A DNA stretch of 7,287 nt from Candidatus Izemoplasmatales bacterium. Its GTDB lineage: Bacteria; Bacillota_I; Bacilli_A; Izemoplasmatales; Hujiaoplasmataceae. Numbering within the stretch: position 1 is the stretch's first letter; each line of letters begins with the position of its first letter. The position numbers and the translations under genes were made by a program. Below, one piece after another: positions 1-5,955 of the stretch. The stretch is taken from contig JAQVPE010000033.1 in assembly GCA_028702245.1 (NCBI GenBank), forward strand, positions 1 to 7,287, read 5' to 3'. The notes beneath the pieces are model-generated. The model was given only the letters and a program-made list of their open reading frames with translations. It was not told the DNA's origin and ran no database searches.

Positions 1-1153
1 CCGGCATCGTCACGGCGATAATGCCTTTTCGATCAAGTTTTAAGGTATCGAAAGCCTTACAGGCGACCAGAAGCGCCAGCGCTGAATCCAAGCCTCCCGA
101 GACACCGATCAAGAGTTTCTTGTAGCCAAGATGTTTCAGGCGTTTCGCCAGTCCATAGATTTGGATCGAAGCGATCTTGTCAAATTTGCGCTTTTGGTCG
201 ATTTTGGGCACAAATGGCGTTTGATCGAGTGGCTCAATGAATTCATAAGCATCCGTTTTTGGAATTGTTATTTTCACATCGCGGTATGAATAACGGTACT
301 TTAAGATCGAATCCCGGAAAGATGAGTTTGTCCTTCTTTCATGTTCGGTTCTGAGAAGATCGATATCGGCGTACAAGATCTTTGTCTCGAGTGAAAAAAT
401 CTCCGCTTCGCGGATGATGGCGCCATGTTGTGCGACAATGTTATGACCTGAAAAAACGGTGTCGCTCGATGACTCCGAAGCCCCTGCCGAGCAATAGATA
501 TAGATTCCGGAATTTTTCCTCGAGTGTTCGCTGACGGCGTTCCGCCGGGTCTCCTCTTTGCCGAGGGTTTCGTTAGAGGCGCTGATGTTGATGATGATGT
601 TGGCGCCGTTGACGCTCATCAAGTTTCCAGGGGTGATCGTGGCCCACATGTCCTCACAGATTTCGATACCGAATTTGATGTCATCGCATGAGAACATCAA
701 ATTTCCAAAGGGGATCTCCTGGCTGAAAGCCCTGATGGATGTGATCTTGTCGATCACATCGAGTCCGCTTTTAAACCAGCGTTTCTCATAGTATTCTCTG
801 GTGCTAGGCAGATATGACTTGGGAACGACTCCCAAAATCTTGTCTTTTTGGATGACCATGGCAGCATTCAGTGCCATTTCTTCGACAACGAGCGGCAACC
901 CGCAGACGATGACTCCGGGAAATGGATTGTTTTTCAACAAATAATTGATGGCAAGATCGATGTCGTCGTAGAGCGTTTTTAGGAAAAACAAATCATTGGC
1001 GGTATAGCCGGTAATGCCAAGTTCAGGAAAAACCGCGATCGCACTAGGGTTATCCTTTAGCGCCGCGAGCATTTCATTGACATTGAATTTGGGGTTGCCG
1101 ACTTCCAAGGCGGGGGAAATCAGACTGACCTTCAAAAAGCCGTTGTTATACAT
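1..1153 (-). CDS. nadE: Glutamine-dependent NAD+ synthetase, N-terminal 384 residues (3' end beyond left edge)
   Basis: NadE converts deamido-NAD to NAD using ATP and ammonia released from glutamine; it is cytosolic and the last step of NAD synthesis. My translation from the ATG at 1153 is open for 384 codons to the window edge. Residues 1-270 are a nitrilase-type glutaminase domain with the expected triad: Glu44 in FPELGITGYT, Lys112 in PKSYLP and Cys166 in EICEDMW. The synthetase domain begins near residue 325 and shows the ATP pyrophosphatase loop SGGLDSA at 352-358. Family members are about 630-650 residues, so roughly 250 residues lie off the left edge; this is a window cut, not a broken gene. 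The start lies 3 bases after the nadD stop, and a GGGGG ribosome site (1160-1164, spacing 6) sits inside the last nadD codons, indicating an operon and probable translational coupling. Identification is very secure. Confidence 0.96.
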   Translation of the reverse strand, partial: MYNNGFLKVSLISPALEVGNPKFNVNEMLAALKDNPSAIAVFPELGITGYTANDLFFLKTLYDDIDLAINYLLKNNPFPGVIVCGLPLVVEEMALNAAMVIQKDKILGVVPKSYLPSTREYYEKRWFKSGLDVIDKITSIRAFSQEIPFGNLMFSCDDIKFGIEICEDMWATITPGNLMSVNGANIIINISASNETLGKEETRRNAVSEHSRKNSGIYIYCSAGASESSSDTVFSGHNIVAQHGAIIREAEIFSLETKILYADIDLLRTEHERRTNSSFRDSILKYRYSYRDVKITIPKTDAYEFIEPLDQTPFVPKIDQKRKFDKIASIQIYGLAKRLKHLGYKKLLIGVSGGLDSALALLVACKAFDTLKLDRKGIIAVTMP

Positions 1154-1156
1154 GTT

Positions 1157-1732
1157 CTACCCCCGATACAGCTGATGGATGGTGATATATTCGCCAACAT
1201 CCGCCGTCACATAGTCAAGATTCAAAGTGGAGCGGAATTCGGTTGAGGAAATCTCGGCGTTGAATTCCGGCAAGATAATAAATTGATCTTTGTATTGCGA
1301 CAAAAACGGATCATTTTCGATCTCTTTAAGCAAGTCGCGCTGATTCCGGTTGACGATAATGAAACGGAAGTCGTTAAGCAAACTGCCGGCGTTGATCCAT
1401 TTATGGAGTTTGGGCAAGTTGTCCGCGCCGATCAAAAAGAGAATCTCCTGATCAGGATAGTGTTCCTGGAAGCGCAAAAGGCTTTTGTACGTACCCATGT
1501 AATCAGGATCGTCAAACTCCATTTTGGAAACTTCAATATCCGGATAAGCTTTTGTCAAAAGCTTGAGCATCTGAAAACGGTGATGGTTGCTAGCAAGCGA
1601 ACGCTTCGTGTAAAGAGAACTGACCGGAAGATAGATGAATTTGTCAATATCCAAGTGTTCCTTAACATGGTGATAGATGGCTAAATGAGCCAATGTCGGT
1701 GGATTAAAAGCACCGCCAAAAACAATGATCAA
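1157..1732 (-). CDS. nadD: Nicotinate-nucleotide adenylyltransferase (NadD family)
   Basis: NadD transfers AMP from ATP to nicotinate mononucleotide to give deamido-NAD, the substrate of the NadE encoded next. The 191-residue product is a single Rossmann-like nucleotidyltransferase domain of normal length: GGAFNPPTLAH at 6-16 (the HxGH-type nucleotide loop, with His16), IGADNLPKLHKW at 101-112, and the C-terminal ISSTEFR at 161-167 (ISSTxIR-type signature). No YqeK-like HD domain is fused. The usual PPHK substrate-loop motif is absent; LPVSSLYTKRSL (35-46) is in its place. The start is the TTG at 1732: it gives the conserved N-terminus MIIVFGG and lies 8 bases from a perfect AGGAGG, and no in-frame ATG fits. 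The family is clear. Substrate preference (nicotinate form) rests mainly on the nadE neighbour, since the substrate loop is unusual. Confidence 0.92.
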   Translation of the reverse strand: MIIVFGGAFNPPTLAHLAIYHHVKEHLDIDKFIYLPVSSLYTKRSLASNHHRFQMLKLLTKAYPDIEVSKMEFDDPDYMGTYKSLLRFQEHYPDQEILFLIGADNLPKLHKWINAGSLLNDFRFIIVNRNQRDLLKEIENDPFLSQYKDQFIILPEFNAEISSTEFRSTLNLDYVTADVGEYITIHQLYRG

Positions 1733-1740
1733 TGCGCGAG

Positions 1741-1746
1741 CCTCCT
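1741..1746 (-). promoter_or_regulatory. Ribosome binding site fixing the TTG start of nadD
   Basis: On the minus strand this reads AGGAGG, a full match to the Shine-Dalgarno core, 8 bases before the TTG at 1732. It supports the non-ATG start. Confidence 0.85.
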
Positions 1747-1767
1747 ATCATAGTGGTTCATAGTTGT

Positions 1768-1796
1768 ATTTTAGCACAGAAACGGGGCAAATAAAA
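1768..1796 (-). promoter_or_regulatory. Probable extended -10 promoter of nadD-nadE
   Basis: The minus strand carries TGCTAAAAT (1776-1768), an extended -10 element with TAAAAT as hexamer. Seventeen bases upstream is TTTTAT (1796-1791), a poor -35, as is common where a TGn extension is present. Transcription would start near 1761, giving a leader of about 28 bases that contains the AGGAGG. Confidence 0.55.
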
Positions 1797-1806
1797 GAAA
1801 TTATCG

Positions 1807-1835
1807 TATTTATGCGTGTTTGGATATGATATAAT
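1807..1835 (+). promoter_or_regulatory. Probable extended -10 promoter of the M42 peptidase gene
   Basis: TGATATAAT at 1827-1835 is a perfect extended -10 (TGn plus TATAAT). The hexamer 17 bases upstream (TATTTA, 1807-1812) is weak. The predicted transcription start is near 1842, only about 11 bases before the ATG at 1853, so the ribosome site would begin at the very 5' end of the transcript. Confidence 0.55.
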
Positions 1836-1852
1836 TCAAAAGGGTGATAATA

Positions 1853-2878
1853 ATGAAGAACACTATCGATTACATCATTGATTTGGCAATCAGGCTTCTC
1901 AAGACACCTTCTCCGAGCGGCTATTGCCGTGAGATCATTGCCCTGATCGAGAAGGAAGCGGTCGAACTCGGCTATCCGGTTGCCTTTACCAAAAAGGGCA
2001 ACGCAATCATATCTGTAGAAGGCAAAGAATCAAGAACTTTGGGACTGAGCGCCCACGTCGACACCTTGGGAGCCATGGTCAAAAGCATCACTTCTTCTGG
2101 CAATCTCAAATTCACAGCCATCGGCGGCCCGATCTGGCCGACTCTTGACGGCGAGTATGTGACCATCAAAACCAGATCCAATGCGACCTATACGGGAACA
2201 TTCCTTTCAACATCGCCTTCAGCTCATGTTTTCAAGGATTCCCAGACCAAGGAACGAAGTCCCGAACAGATGCTGATCAGGATCGACGAGGTTGTCAGTT
2301 CTAAGGATGATGTCGAGAAACTGGGGATCGCTCCCGGTGACTTCGTCTTCATCGATCCCAAAACAACACTCACTAAATCGGGATACTTGAAAAGCCGTTT
2401 TTTAGATGACAAAATCTCGGTGGCGATCCTCTTTGGCCTGTTGAAAGAGATCAAAGAACAAAATCTTGTCCCTCTTCCAAATCTGAAATTGATCATCTCG
2501 ACTTACGAAGAAGTCGGTCACGGAGCTTCGAGCATTCCAGAAGTTGATGAATTGATCGCCGTTGACATGGGGTGCATCGGTGACGATCTCAGCTGTACAG
2601 AGACAATGGTCTCGATCTGTTGCAAGGATTCCTCGGGACCTTATGATTATGAAGTTGTTTCAAAACTTGTCGAACTCGCAAAAAAAGACGGTCTCGACTA
2701 TGCGACCGATATCTATCCATATTATGGCTCCGACGTATCGAGCGCCCTTCGCGGCGGCAATGACATCAAAGGCGGACTGATTGGTCCAGGTGTCCACGCT
2801 TCACACGGAATGGAACGCACCCATATAAAGGCTGTTCAAAACACCCTGAAGCTGTTGCTTGCATACATTATGGCCTAA
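1853..2878 (+). CDS. M42 family metallo-aminopeptidase (glutamyl/deblocking aminopeptidase type)
   Basis: M42 enzymes are cytosolic two-metal aminopeptidases, often large tetrahedral oligomers, that trim peptides. From ATG 1853 the product has 341 residues, typical for the family. Metal-ligand motifs appear in order (numbered from that ATG): His68 and Asp70 in SAHVDTLG, Asp185/Asp186 in RFLDDKIS, Glu219/Glu220 in STYEEVGHGAS, Asp238 in AVDMG, and His318 in HASHGMERTH. Residues about 80-180 form the small domain inserted in the catalytic fold. After the HxD motif the residue is Thr where classical members have Glu. I chose ATG 1853 because GGGTGA (1842-1847) precedes it by 5 bases; a GTG at 1844 (three residues longer) would have no ribosome site. 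There is no signal peptide. No clear terminator follows, so read-through into the membrane-protein gene is possible. The family is secure; peptide specificity cannot be read. Confidence 0.93.
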   Translation: MKNTIDYIIDLAIRLLKTPSPSGYCREIIALIEKEAVELGYPVAFTKKGNAIISVEGKESRTLGLSAHVDTLGAMVKSITSSGNLKFTAIGGPIWPTLDGEYVTIKTRSNATYTGTFLSTSPSAHVFKDSQTKERSPEQMLIRIDEVVSSKDDVEKLGIAPGDFVFIDPKTTLTKSGYLKSRFLDDKISVAILFGLLKEIKEQNLVPLPNLKLIISTYEEVGHGASSIPEVDELIAVDMGCIGDDLSCTETMVSICCKDSSGPYDYEVVSKLVELAKKDGLDYATDIYPYYGSDVSSALRGGNDIKGGLIGPGVHASHGMERTHIKAVQNTLKLLLAYIMA

Positions 2879-2893
2879 TTATTGGATTTGATA

Positions 2894-2922
2894 TTGAAAA
2901 ACGACAGTTATTAAAATATAAT
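2894..2922 (+). promoter_or_regulatory. Near-consensus sigma-A promoter of the small membrane protein gene
   Basis: TTGAAA (2894-2899), a 17-base spacer and TATAAT (2917-2922) give the best -35/-10 pair in the window. Transcription should start near 2929, leaving a leader of about 25 bases with AGGAGG (2943-2948). Confidence 0.75.
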
Positions 2923-2953
2923 ATAAAAAAAGAAACGAATTCAGGAGGAGAAA

Positions 2954-3256
2954 ATGAAAAAGTTTTACAATGTACTGGGACAGTTGTTTGGTTTTTTGAC
3001 GATACTCTTGTTTGCCTTCCTCTTCGCCAACACGATGTTTGATTTTGGCATTGATGCGGGAATTATCGGCATCCTCGAGTTAGTTAAGACATATGCGATA
3101 TTCGCAGTTTGCGGACTGGCAGGATTGGAGTTTGTCGCCGGAAAAAAGATCTTGGCGCTCGTCTACTTCCTCTTGCTCGCGTTTGTCATAATATTCAGCT
3201 TTTTCCCGGATGTGCGCGATCAAATCGTCAACATCGTCACCACAGCGATCCAATAA
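2954..3256 (+). CDS. Small three-helix membrane protein, function unknown
   Basis: I do not recognise this 100-residue protein. It is very hydrophobic, with three likely membrane helices at about 8-29, 40-61 and 66-84. Charge placement (Lys2-Lys3, acidic loop 30-34, Lys64-Lys65, acidic 86-89) suggests the N-terminus and the 62-65 loop face the cytoplasm and the C-terminus faces out. There is no cleavage site, enzyme motif or lipobox; one cysteine (53) lies in helix 2. It is a real gene on good evidence: AGGAGG 5 bases before the ATG, a near-consensus promoter upstream, and a hairpin terminator starting at the stop codon. It follows the M42 peptidase gene by 75 bases but appears to have its own transcription unit, so the neighbour says little about its role. 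Confidence 0.85.
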   Translation: MKKFYNVLGQLFGFLTILLFAFLFANTMFDFGIDAGIIGILELVKTYAIFAVCGLAGLEFVAGKKILALVYFLLLAFVIIFSFFPDVRDQIVNIVTTAIQ

Positions 3257-3281
3257 AAAAAGATGCTAGCATCTTTTTTTT
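3255..3281. terminator. Bidirectional intrinsic terminator between convergent genes
   Basis: The perfect palindrome AGATGCTAGCATCT (3261-3274) is flanked by an A run on the left and a T run on the right. It can form an A/T-extended hairpin followed by a U tract on both strands. It overlaps the TAA of the membrane protein gene on the plus strand and touches the TAA of the pseudouridine synthase gene on the minus strand, so it probably ends both transcripts. The GC core is short, and efficiency would depend on the A:U extension. Confidence 0.85.
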
Positions 3282-4158
3282 ATGCGCCGTTTTTCTTCAT
3301 GAAAGCCGTGAAAGCCTCATCAAGCGGTAAGACGACCTCGACTTCTTGATCCTTGATCGGATGCAAGAAGGCCACACGGTGGCTCATCAAGAGCATCCGT
3401 TCGACGTTATAGCGGTTTTTGTTATAGAGTTCATCGCCGACGATCGGGAAACTGAAATACGAAAAGTGGACTCGGATTTGGTGGGTTTTACCGGATTCGG
3501 CGGTAATTTTGACTAGTGAATAGCGTTTGAACTCGCGTTCGACCTGATAAGTCGTCTGGCATTCTTCCCCTTGCAGAGAAACTTCGCGTTTGATCGTGTT
3601 CTCGCCTCTTGTTATCGGCAACTCGATGCACAGACGCTTGTTATCGAGGATGCCATCGAGAATGGCATAGTATTCCCGCTCCACGGAATTCTCGGTTTTG
3701 GAACTGAAAAGGAATTTCAGAAAGCGGTTTTTGGCGACTAGCATCAATCCGGAAGTCTCTTTGTCGAGCCGGTTGATGAAATGGATCTGACTTTTGATTT
3801 GTTGTTGCTCGTAGTAATAGTTGAGAGCGTTCGCTAGAGTCCCGGTTGGATGTGCTTTTGAGACCATGACCTGCATATTGGCGGGCTTATTGATGATGAG
3901 AAAGTATTCATCTTCATACTTGATATCGAGCGGGATTGCTTCGGGTTTGATCGAGGCGTCATATTTTTCATCGGCGATGACGATTTTCAAGGTGTCGCCT
4001 TTTCTGACGGTGTCGTCTCTAGTCTTTTGTTCGTTGTTGACATAAATCAGTTGTCTTCCCGCTGCTTCGACAATCAGCTTGATCGGAATATTGTTTTCAA
4101 GCATGAAGCGTTTGATGGTATCGGGTTTTTTGGGCCTGTAGAGCAGTTCCATGGTCAT
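3280..4158 (-). CDS. RluA-family RNA pseudouridine synthase
   Basis: This enzyme isomerises specific uridines to pseudouridine in rRNA or tRNA. From ATG 4158 the product has 292 residues. Residues 1-62 resemble the S4-like RNA-binding domain; the catalytic domain shows NKPANM (90-95), INRLDKETSG (128-137, catalytic Asp132) and KTHQIRVHF (224-232), then GDELY. These are RluA/RluC/RluD-type signatures, but the target uridine cannot be assigned, so I give no symbol. Start choice: GAGG (4164-4167) lies 5 bases from ATG 4158; GTG 4161 is too close and ATG 4152 is 11 bases away. It is the last gene of the minus-strand block, 69 bases after the aminopeptidase stop, with its own promoter, and it ends in the shared terminator. 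Confidence 0.93.
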   Translation of the reverse strand: MTMELLYRPKKPDTIKRFMLENNIPIKLIVEAAGRQLIYVNNEQKTRDDTVRKGDTLKIVIADEKYDASIKPEAIPLDIKYEDEYFLIINKPANMQVMVSKAHPTGTLANALNYYYEQQQIKSQIHFINRLDKETSGLMLVAKNRFLKFLFSSKTENSVEREYYAILDGILDNKRLCIELPITRGENTIKREVSLQGEECQTTYQVEREFKRYSLVKITAESGKTHQIRVHFSYFSFPIVGDELYNKNRYNVERMLLMSHRVAFLHPIKDQEVEVVLPLDEAFTAFMKKNGA

Positions 4159-4174
4159 CACATCCTCGCTAAAT

Positions 4175-4203
4175 AGTATAGCACACTATTGGGGTAATCG
4201 CAA
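4175..4203 (-). promoter_or_regulatory. Extended -10 promoter of the pseudouridine synthase gene
   Basis: The minus strand has TTGCGA (4203-4198), a 17-base spacer and TATACT (4180-4175) with an upstream TGC, so the -35, spacing and extended -10 all fit. Transcription should start near 4168, about 10 bases before the ATG at 4158. A 6-bp inverted repeat (AATAGT at 4172-4177, ACTATT at 4185-4190) overlaps the -10 and could be an operator or chance. Confidence 0.65.
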
Positions 4204-4211
4204 AACTAATC

Positions 4212-4250
4212 GACTCAATCTTTATCCCTATAGGTTTTCGGGATTGAGTC
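4212..4250 (-). terminator. 9-bp inverted repeat across the ampS stop, possible weak terminator
   Basis: GACTCAATC (4212-4220) and GATTGAGTC (4242-4250) are exact reverse complements separated by 21 bases, so the RNA can form a 9-bp stem enclosing the ampS stop codon. On the minus strand the stem is followed by GATTAGTTTT, so the U run is short and offset. This could be a weak terminator, an attenuating or mRNA-stabilising hairpin, or chance. It lies just upstream of the next promoter. Confidence 0.45.
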
Positions 4251-5337
4251 CTTCAAGTTCGGGAATCATGAAGCGGCCGTTATGGCGGATCAAAACATCG
4301 TCAAAATAGATGTCGCCGCCGCCAAAGGCTTCTGTCTGGATCAAAACCAGATCCCAGTGGATTGCGGAATCGTTGCCGTTTGGGGCTTCATCATAACAGC
4401 GGCCGGGGGTGAAATGGATCGAACCGGCGATCTTTTCGTCAAAAAGAATATCGCCCATCGGTTTGGTGATAAGCGGGTTCACTCCGATAGCAAATTCGCC
4501 GACGTATCTTGCTCCTTCGTCGGTATCGAAGATCGAAGCGAGCAGTTCAAGATCCTGATCGGCTTTGAACTCAACGATTTGACCGTCTTTGAAGGTCAAA
4601 GAAACGTTAGTGAAGACCGTTCCCCTTTGCGGGGAAGGAGTGTTGTAGGTGATCGTGCCGTTTACCGAATTTCTCACGGGAGCAGTGAAAATCTCGCCAT
4701 CGGGAATGTTGTAGTTGCCGGCACAGGGAATAGCTTTCATCCCCTTGATGGAAAAGGTTAAATCGGTATTGCTTCCGGTTATCCTGACTTTGTCGGTTCT
4801 TTCCATCAGTTTTCGAAGCGGTTCAAACGCGTCGTTCATCTTTTGGTAATCAACTGTCGAGACATCAATGCTGTAATCAAAGAAAGCCTCATGACTCATT
4901 TTCGCCTTGTGGGCCGCTCCTTCAGTCGGATAGTTCAAAAGGACCCATTTCTTCTGAAGCCGTTTTTTGGAAAGCGGGTTCATTTTTTTGGCGAGGGCGA
5001 GTTTGGTATTCGTCGGAACATCTTGAGTCGTGTAGTCGGACTCCTGGGCCCGGATATGGACGATGCAATCGATGTCGTCAAGATTGCGGTCCAACCAGCG
5101 ATAACGGCGGTCAAGGTCTTTTTCAGTGATCGAGAAGAGAAGCTCGCGGTTGACATCGTCGTCATACATGTCGACGATGGCGTTACCGCCTTGACGCCTT
5201 ATTTGTTTGATGAGTTCGATGATCAACGGCTTCGCCTTGATCGAGGCGTTGATAAGGACGGTTTCCTGAGGCTTCATGTCGACGGAATAGTTAATGATCG
5301 TTTTGGCAAGGTTTTCAATTCTTGGGTCTTTCAACAT
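4228..5337 (-). CDS. ampS: M29 family metallo-aminopeptidase (AmpS/PepS type)
   Basis: M29 enzymes are cytosolic two-metal aminopeptidases that remove N-terminal residues from peptides. The product has 369 residues, somewhat shorter than the roughly 410 of typical members, but all C-terminal catalytic motifs are present: Glu215 in NIPDGEIFTAP, Glu281 in GARYVGEFAIG, His308 in EKIAGSIHFTPG, Tyr315, and His327 and Asp329 in SAIHWD. Residues 1-190 form the N-terminal domain. ATG 5337 is the start: GGAGTG (5350-5345) precedes it by 7 bases. The gene begins inside the last codons of the upstream ntdP (23-base overlap, different frame), so the two are probably cotranscribed and coupled. There is no signal peptide. 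With the M42 enzyme this is the second aminopeptidase in the window. The family is secure; the choice between AmpS and PepS as name is conventional. Confidence 0.93.
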   Translation of the reverse strand: MLKDPRIENLAKTIINYSVDMKPQETVLINASIKAKPLIIELIKQIRRQGGNAIVDMYDDDVNRELLFSITEKDLDRRYRWLDRNLDDIDCIVHIRAQESDYTTQDVPTNTKLALAKKMNPLSKKRLQKKWVLLNYPTEGAAHKAKMSHEAFFDYSIDVSTVDYQKMNDAFEPLRKLMERTDKVRITGSNTDLTFSIKGMKAIPCAGNYNIPDGEIFTAPVRNSVNGTITYNTPSPQRGTVFTNVSLTFKDGQIVEFKADQDLELLASIFDTDEGARYVGEFAIGVNPLITKPMGDILFDEKIAGSIHFTPGRCYDEAPNGNDSAIHWDLVLIQTEAFGGGDIYFDDVLIRHNGRFMIPELEGLNPENL

Positions 5338-5869
5338 TTTTCTTCACTCCAGTTTTTAGAAAGTTTTGGTAGTATTCTTGGACCAATTCGTGTTCGAATG
5401 GCGGTTTTCTAGCCTCGATTCGCTTGATCAGGTTGTCGAGTTCATGTTTGAGGATATCGCACAGATCCTCAGGGTATTGCATCAGTCTTTGGTGCTTCAA
5501 GTATTCGTTTTGATCGAGGATCGTATAACTGAAGTCGGGAAGAACCATGATGTCCAGATCGTAATCGATATACTTGATCGCTTCTTCGTCATAGAGAACC
5601 GGCGAAGAGAGGTTGCAGTAATAAGAGATTCCAAGCGGTTTGATGATGGCGATCACGTTATACCAACAGTCTTTAAAAAAGAAAGAAACGGAAGGTTCCC
5701 GGGTATACCAGATCCGGCCGTTGCCTTCGATGACTTTGGTTTTGCGGTTGGCGACCACGATTTTCTCGTCATCTTCGAAAAGAATCGTGACCTGATCCCA
5801 AATCCTATGCAGGGACTTGTCATGCTTGTAACTTTGAAGACGATATCTCATTAGGGGCTTAAGTGCCAT
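5315..5869 (-). CDS. ntdP: DUF402 nucleoside tri-/diphosphate phosphatase (Ntdp, YgaC-like)
   Basis: Ntdp proteins of Gram-positive bacteria hydrolyse nucleoside tri- and diphosphates with divalent metal. The 184-residue product matches the family along its length, apart from a C-terminal extension of about 8-10 residues that overlaps the next gene. Visible family motifs: SYKHDKSLHRIW (13-24), TREPSVSFF (56-64), YYCNLSSP (83-90), YIDYDLDI (100-107) with its acidic metal-binding residues, the following PDFSYTILD, then a C-terminal helical part. The start is ATG 5869, with AGGAA (5883-5879) 9 bases upstream; the alternative ATG 5851 has no ribosome site. It is the first gene of a unit with the M29 aminopeptidase. 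No functional link between the two is evident, so coupling may be only organisational. The family is secure; the biochemical role is taken from characterised relatives. Confidence 0.92.
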   Translation of the reverse strand: MALKPLMRYRLQSYKHDKSLHRIWDQVTILFEDDEKIVVANRKTKVIEGNGRIWYTREPSVSFFFKDCWYNVIAIIKPLGISYYCNLSSPVLYDEEAIKYIDYDLDIMVLPDFSYTILDQNEYLKHQRLMQYPEDLCDILKHELDNLIKRIEARKPPFEHELVQEYYQNFLKTGVKKNVERPKN

Positions 5870-5902
5870 CTATGATCATTCCTGTCGATCAATCTACCCA
5901 TT

Positions 5903-5911
5903 ATTATAACA
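5903..5911 (-). promoter_or_regulatory. Extended -10 promoter element upstream of ntdP-ampS
   Basis: The minus strand reads TGTTATAAT, a perfect extended -10, giving a start near 5896 and a leader of about 27 bases. At 17-base spacing the -35 (TGGCTT) is poor. A better hexamer, TTGGCA, lies only 12 bases upstream, which is too close for a normal promoter. No hairpin terminator separates trmL from this promoter, so nfo-trmL read-through may also supply transcript. Confidence 0.6.
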
Positions 5912-5955
5912 GAAAATCGTTGCCAAAGCCAGATAATATCGCGAGGGTTTTGTTG

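Noticed and set aside
558..791. Plus-strand ORF (77 codons), methionine- and leucine-rich, looking like a small hydrophobic protein
   Set aside because: Entirely antisense to the nadE glutaminase domain; the apparent hydrophobicity reflects the reverse complement of Ile/Asn-rich nadE codons.
1283..1684. Plus-strand ORF (133 codons) opposite nadD
   Set aside because: Antisense to nadD, with no ribosome site or family features.
2879..2953. A terminator between the M42 gene and the small membrane protein gene
   Set aside because: No stable stem followed by a T run is visible; the A/T-rich stretch is better explained as the promoter of the next gene.
4282..4761. Plus-strand ORF (159 codons) opposite ampS
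   Set aside because: Shadow of the M29 catalytic domain, whose metal ligands are all on the minus strand.
4843..5412. Long plus-strand ORF (189 codons) opposite the ampS and ntdP genes
   Set aside because: It lies antisense to two clearly identified genes, has no family resemblance and no ribosome site, and its openness is explained by the codon use of the real genes.
5366..5854. Plus-strand ORF (162 codons) opposite ntdP
   Set aside because: Shadow of the DUF402 gene; no recognisable domain, and the opposite strand matches its family along its length.
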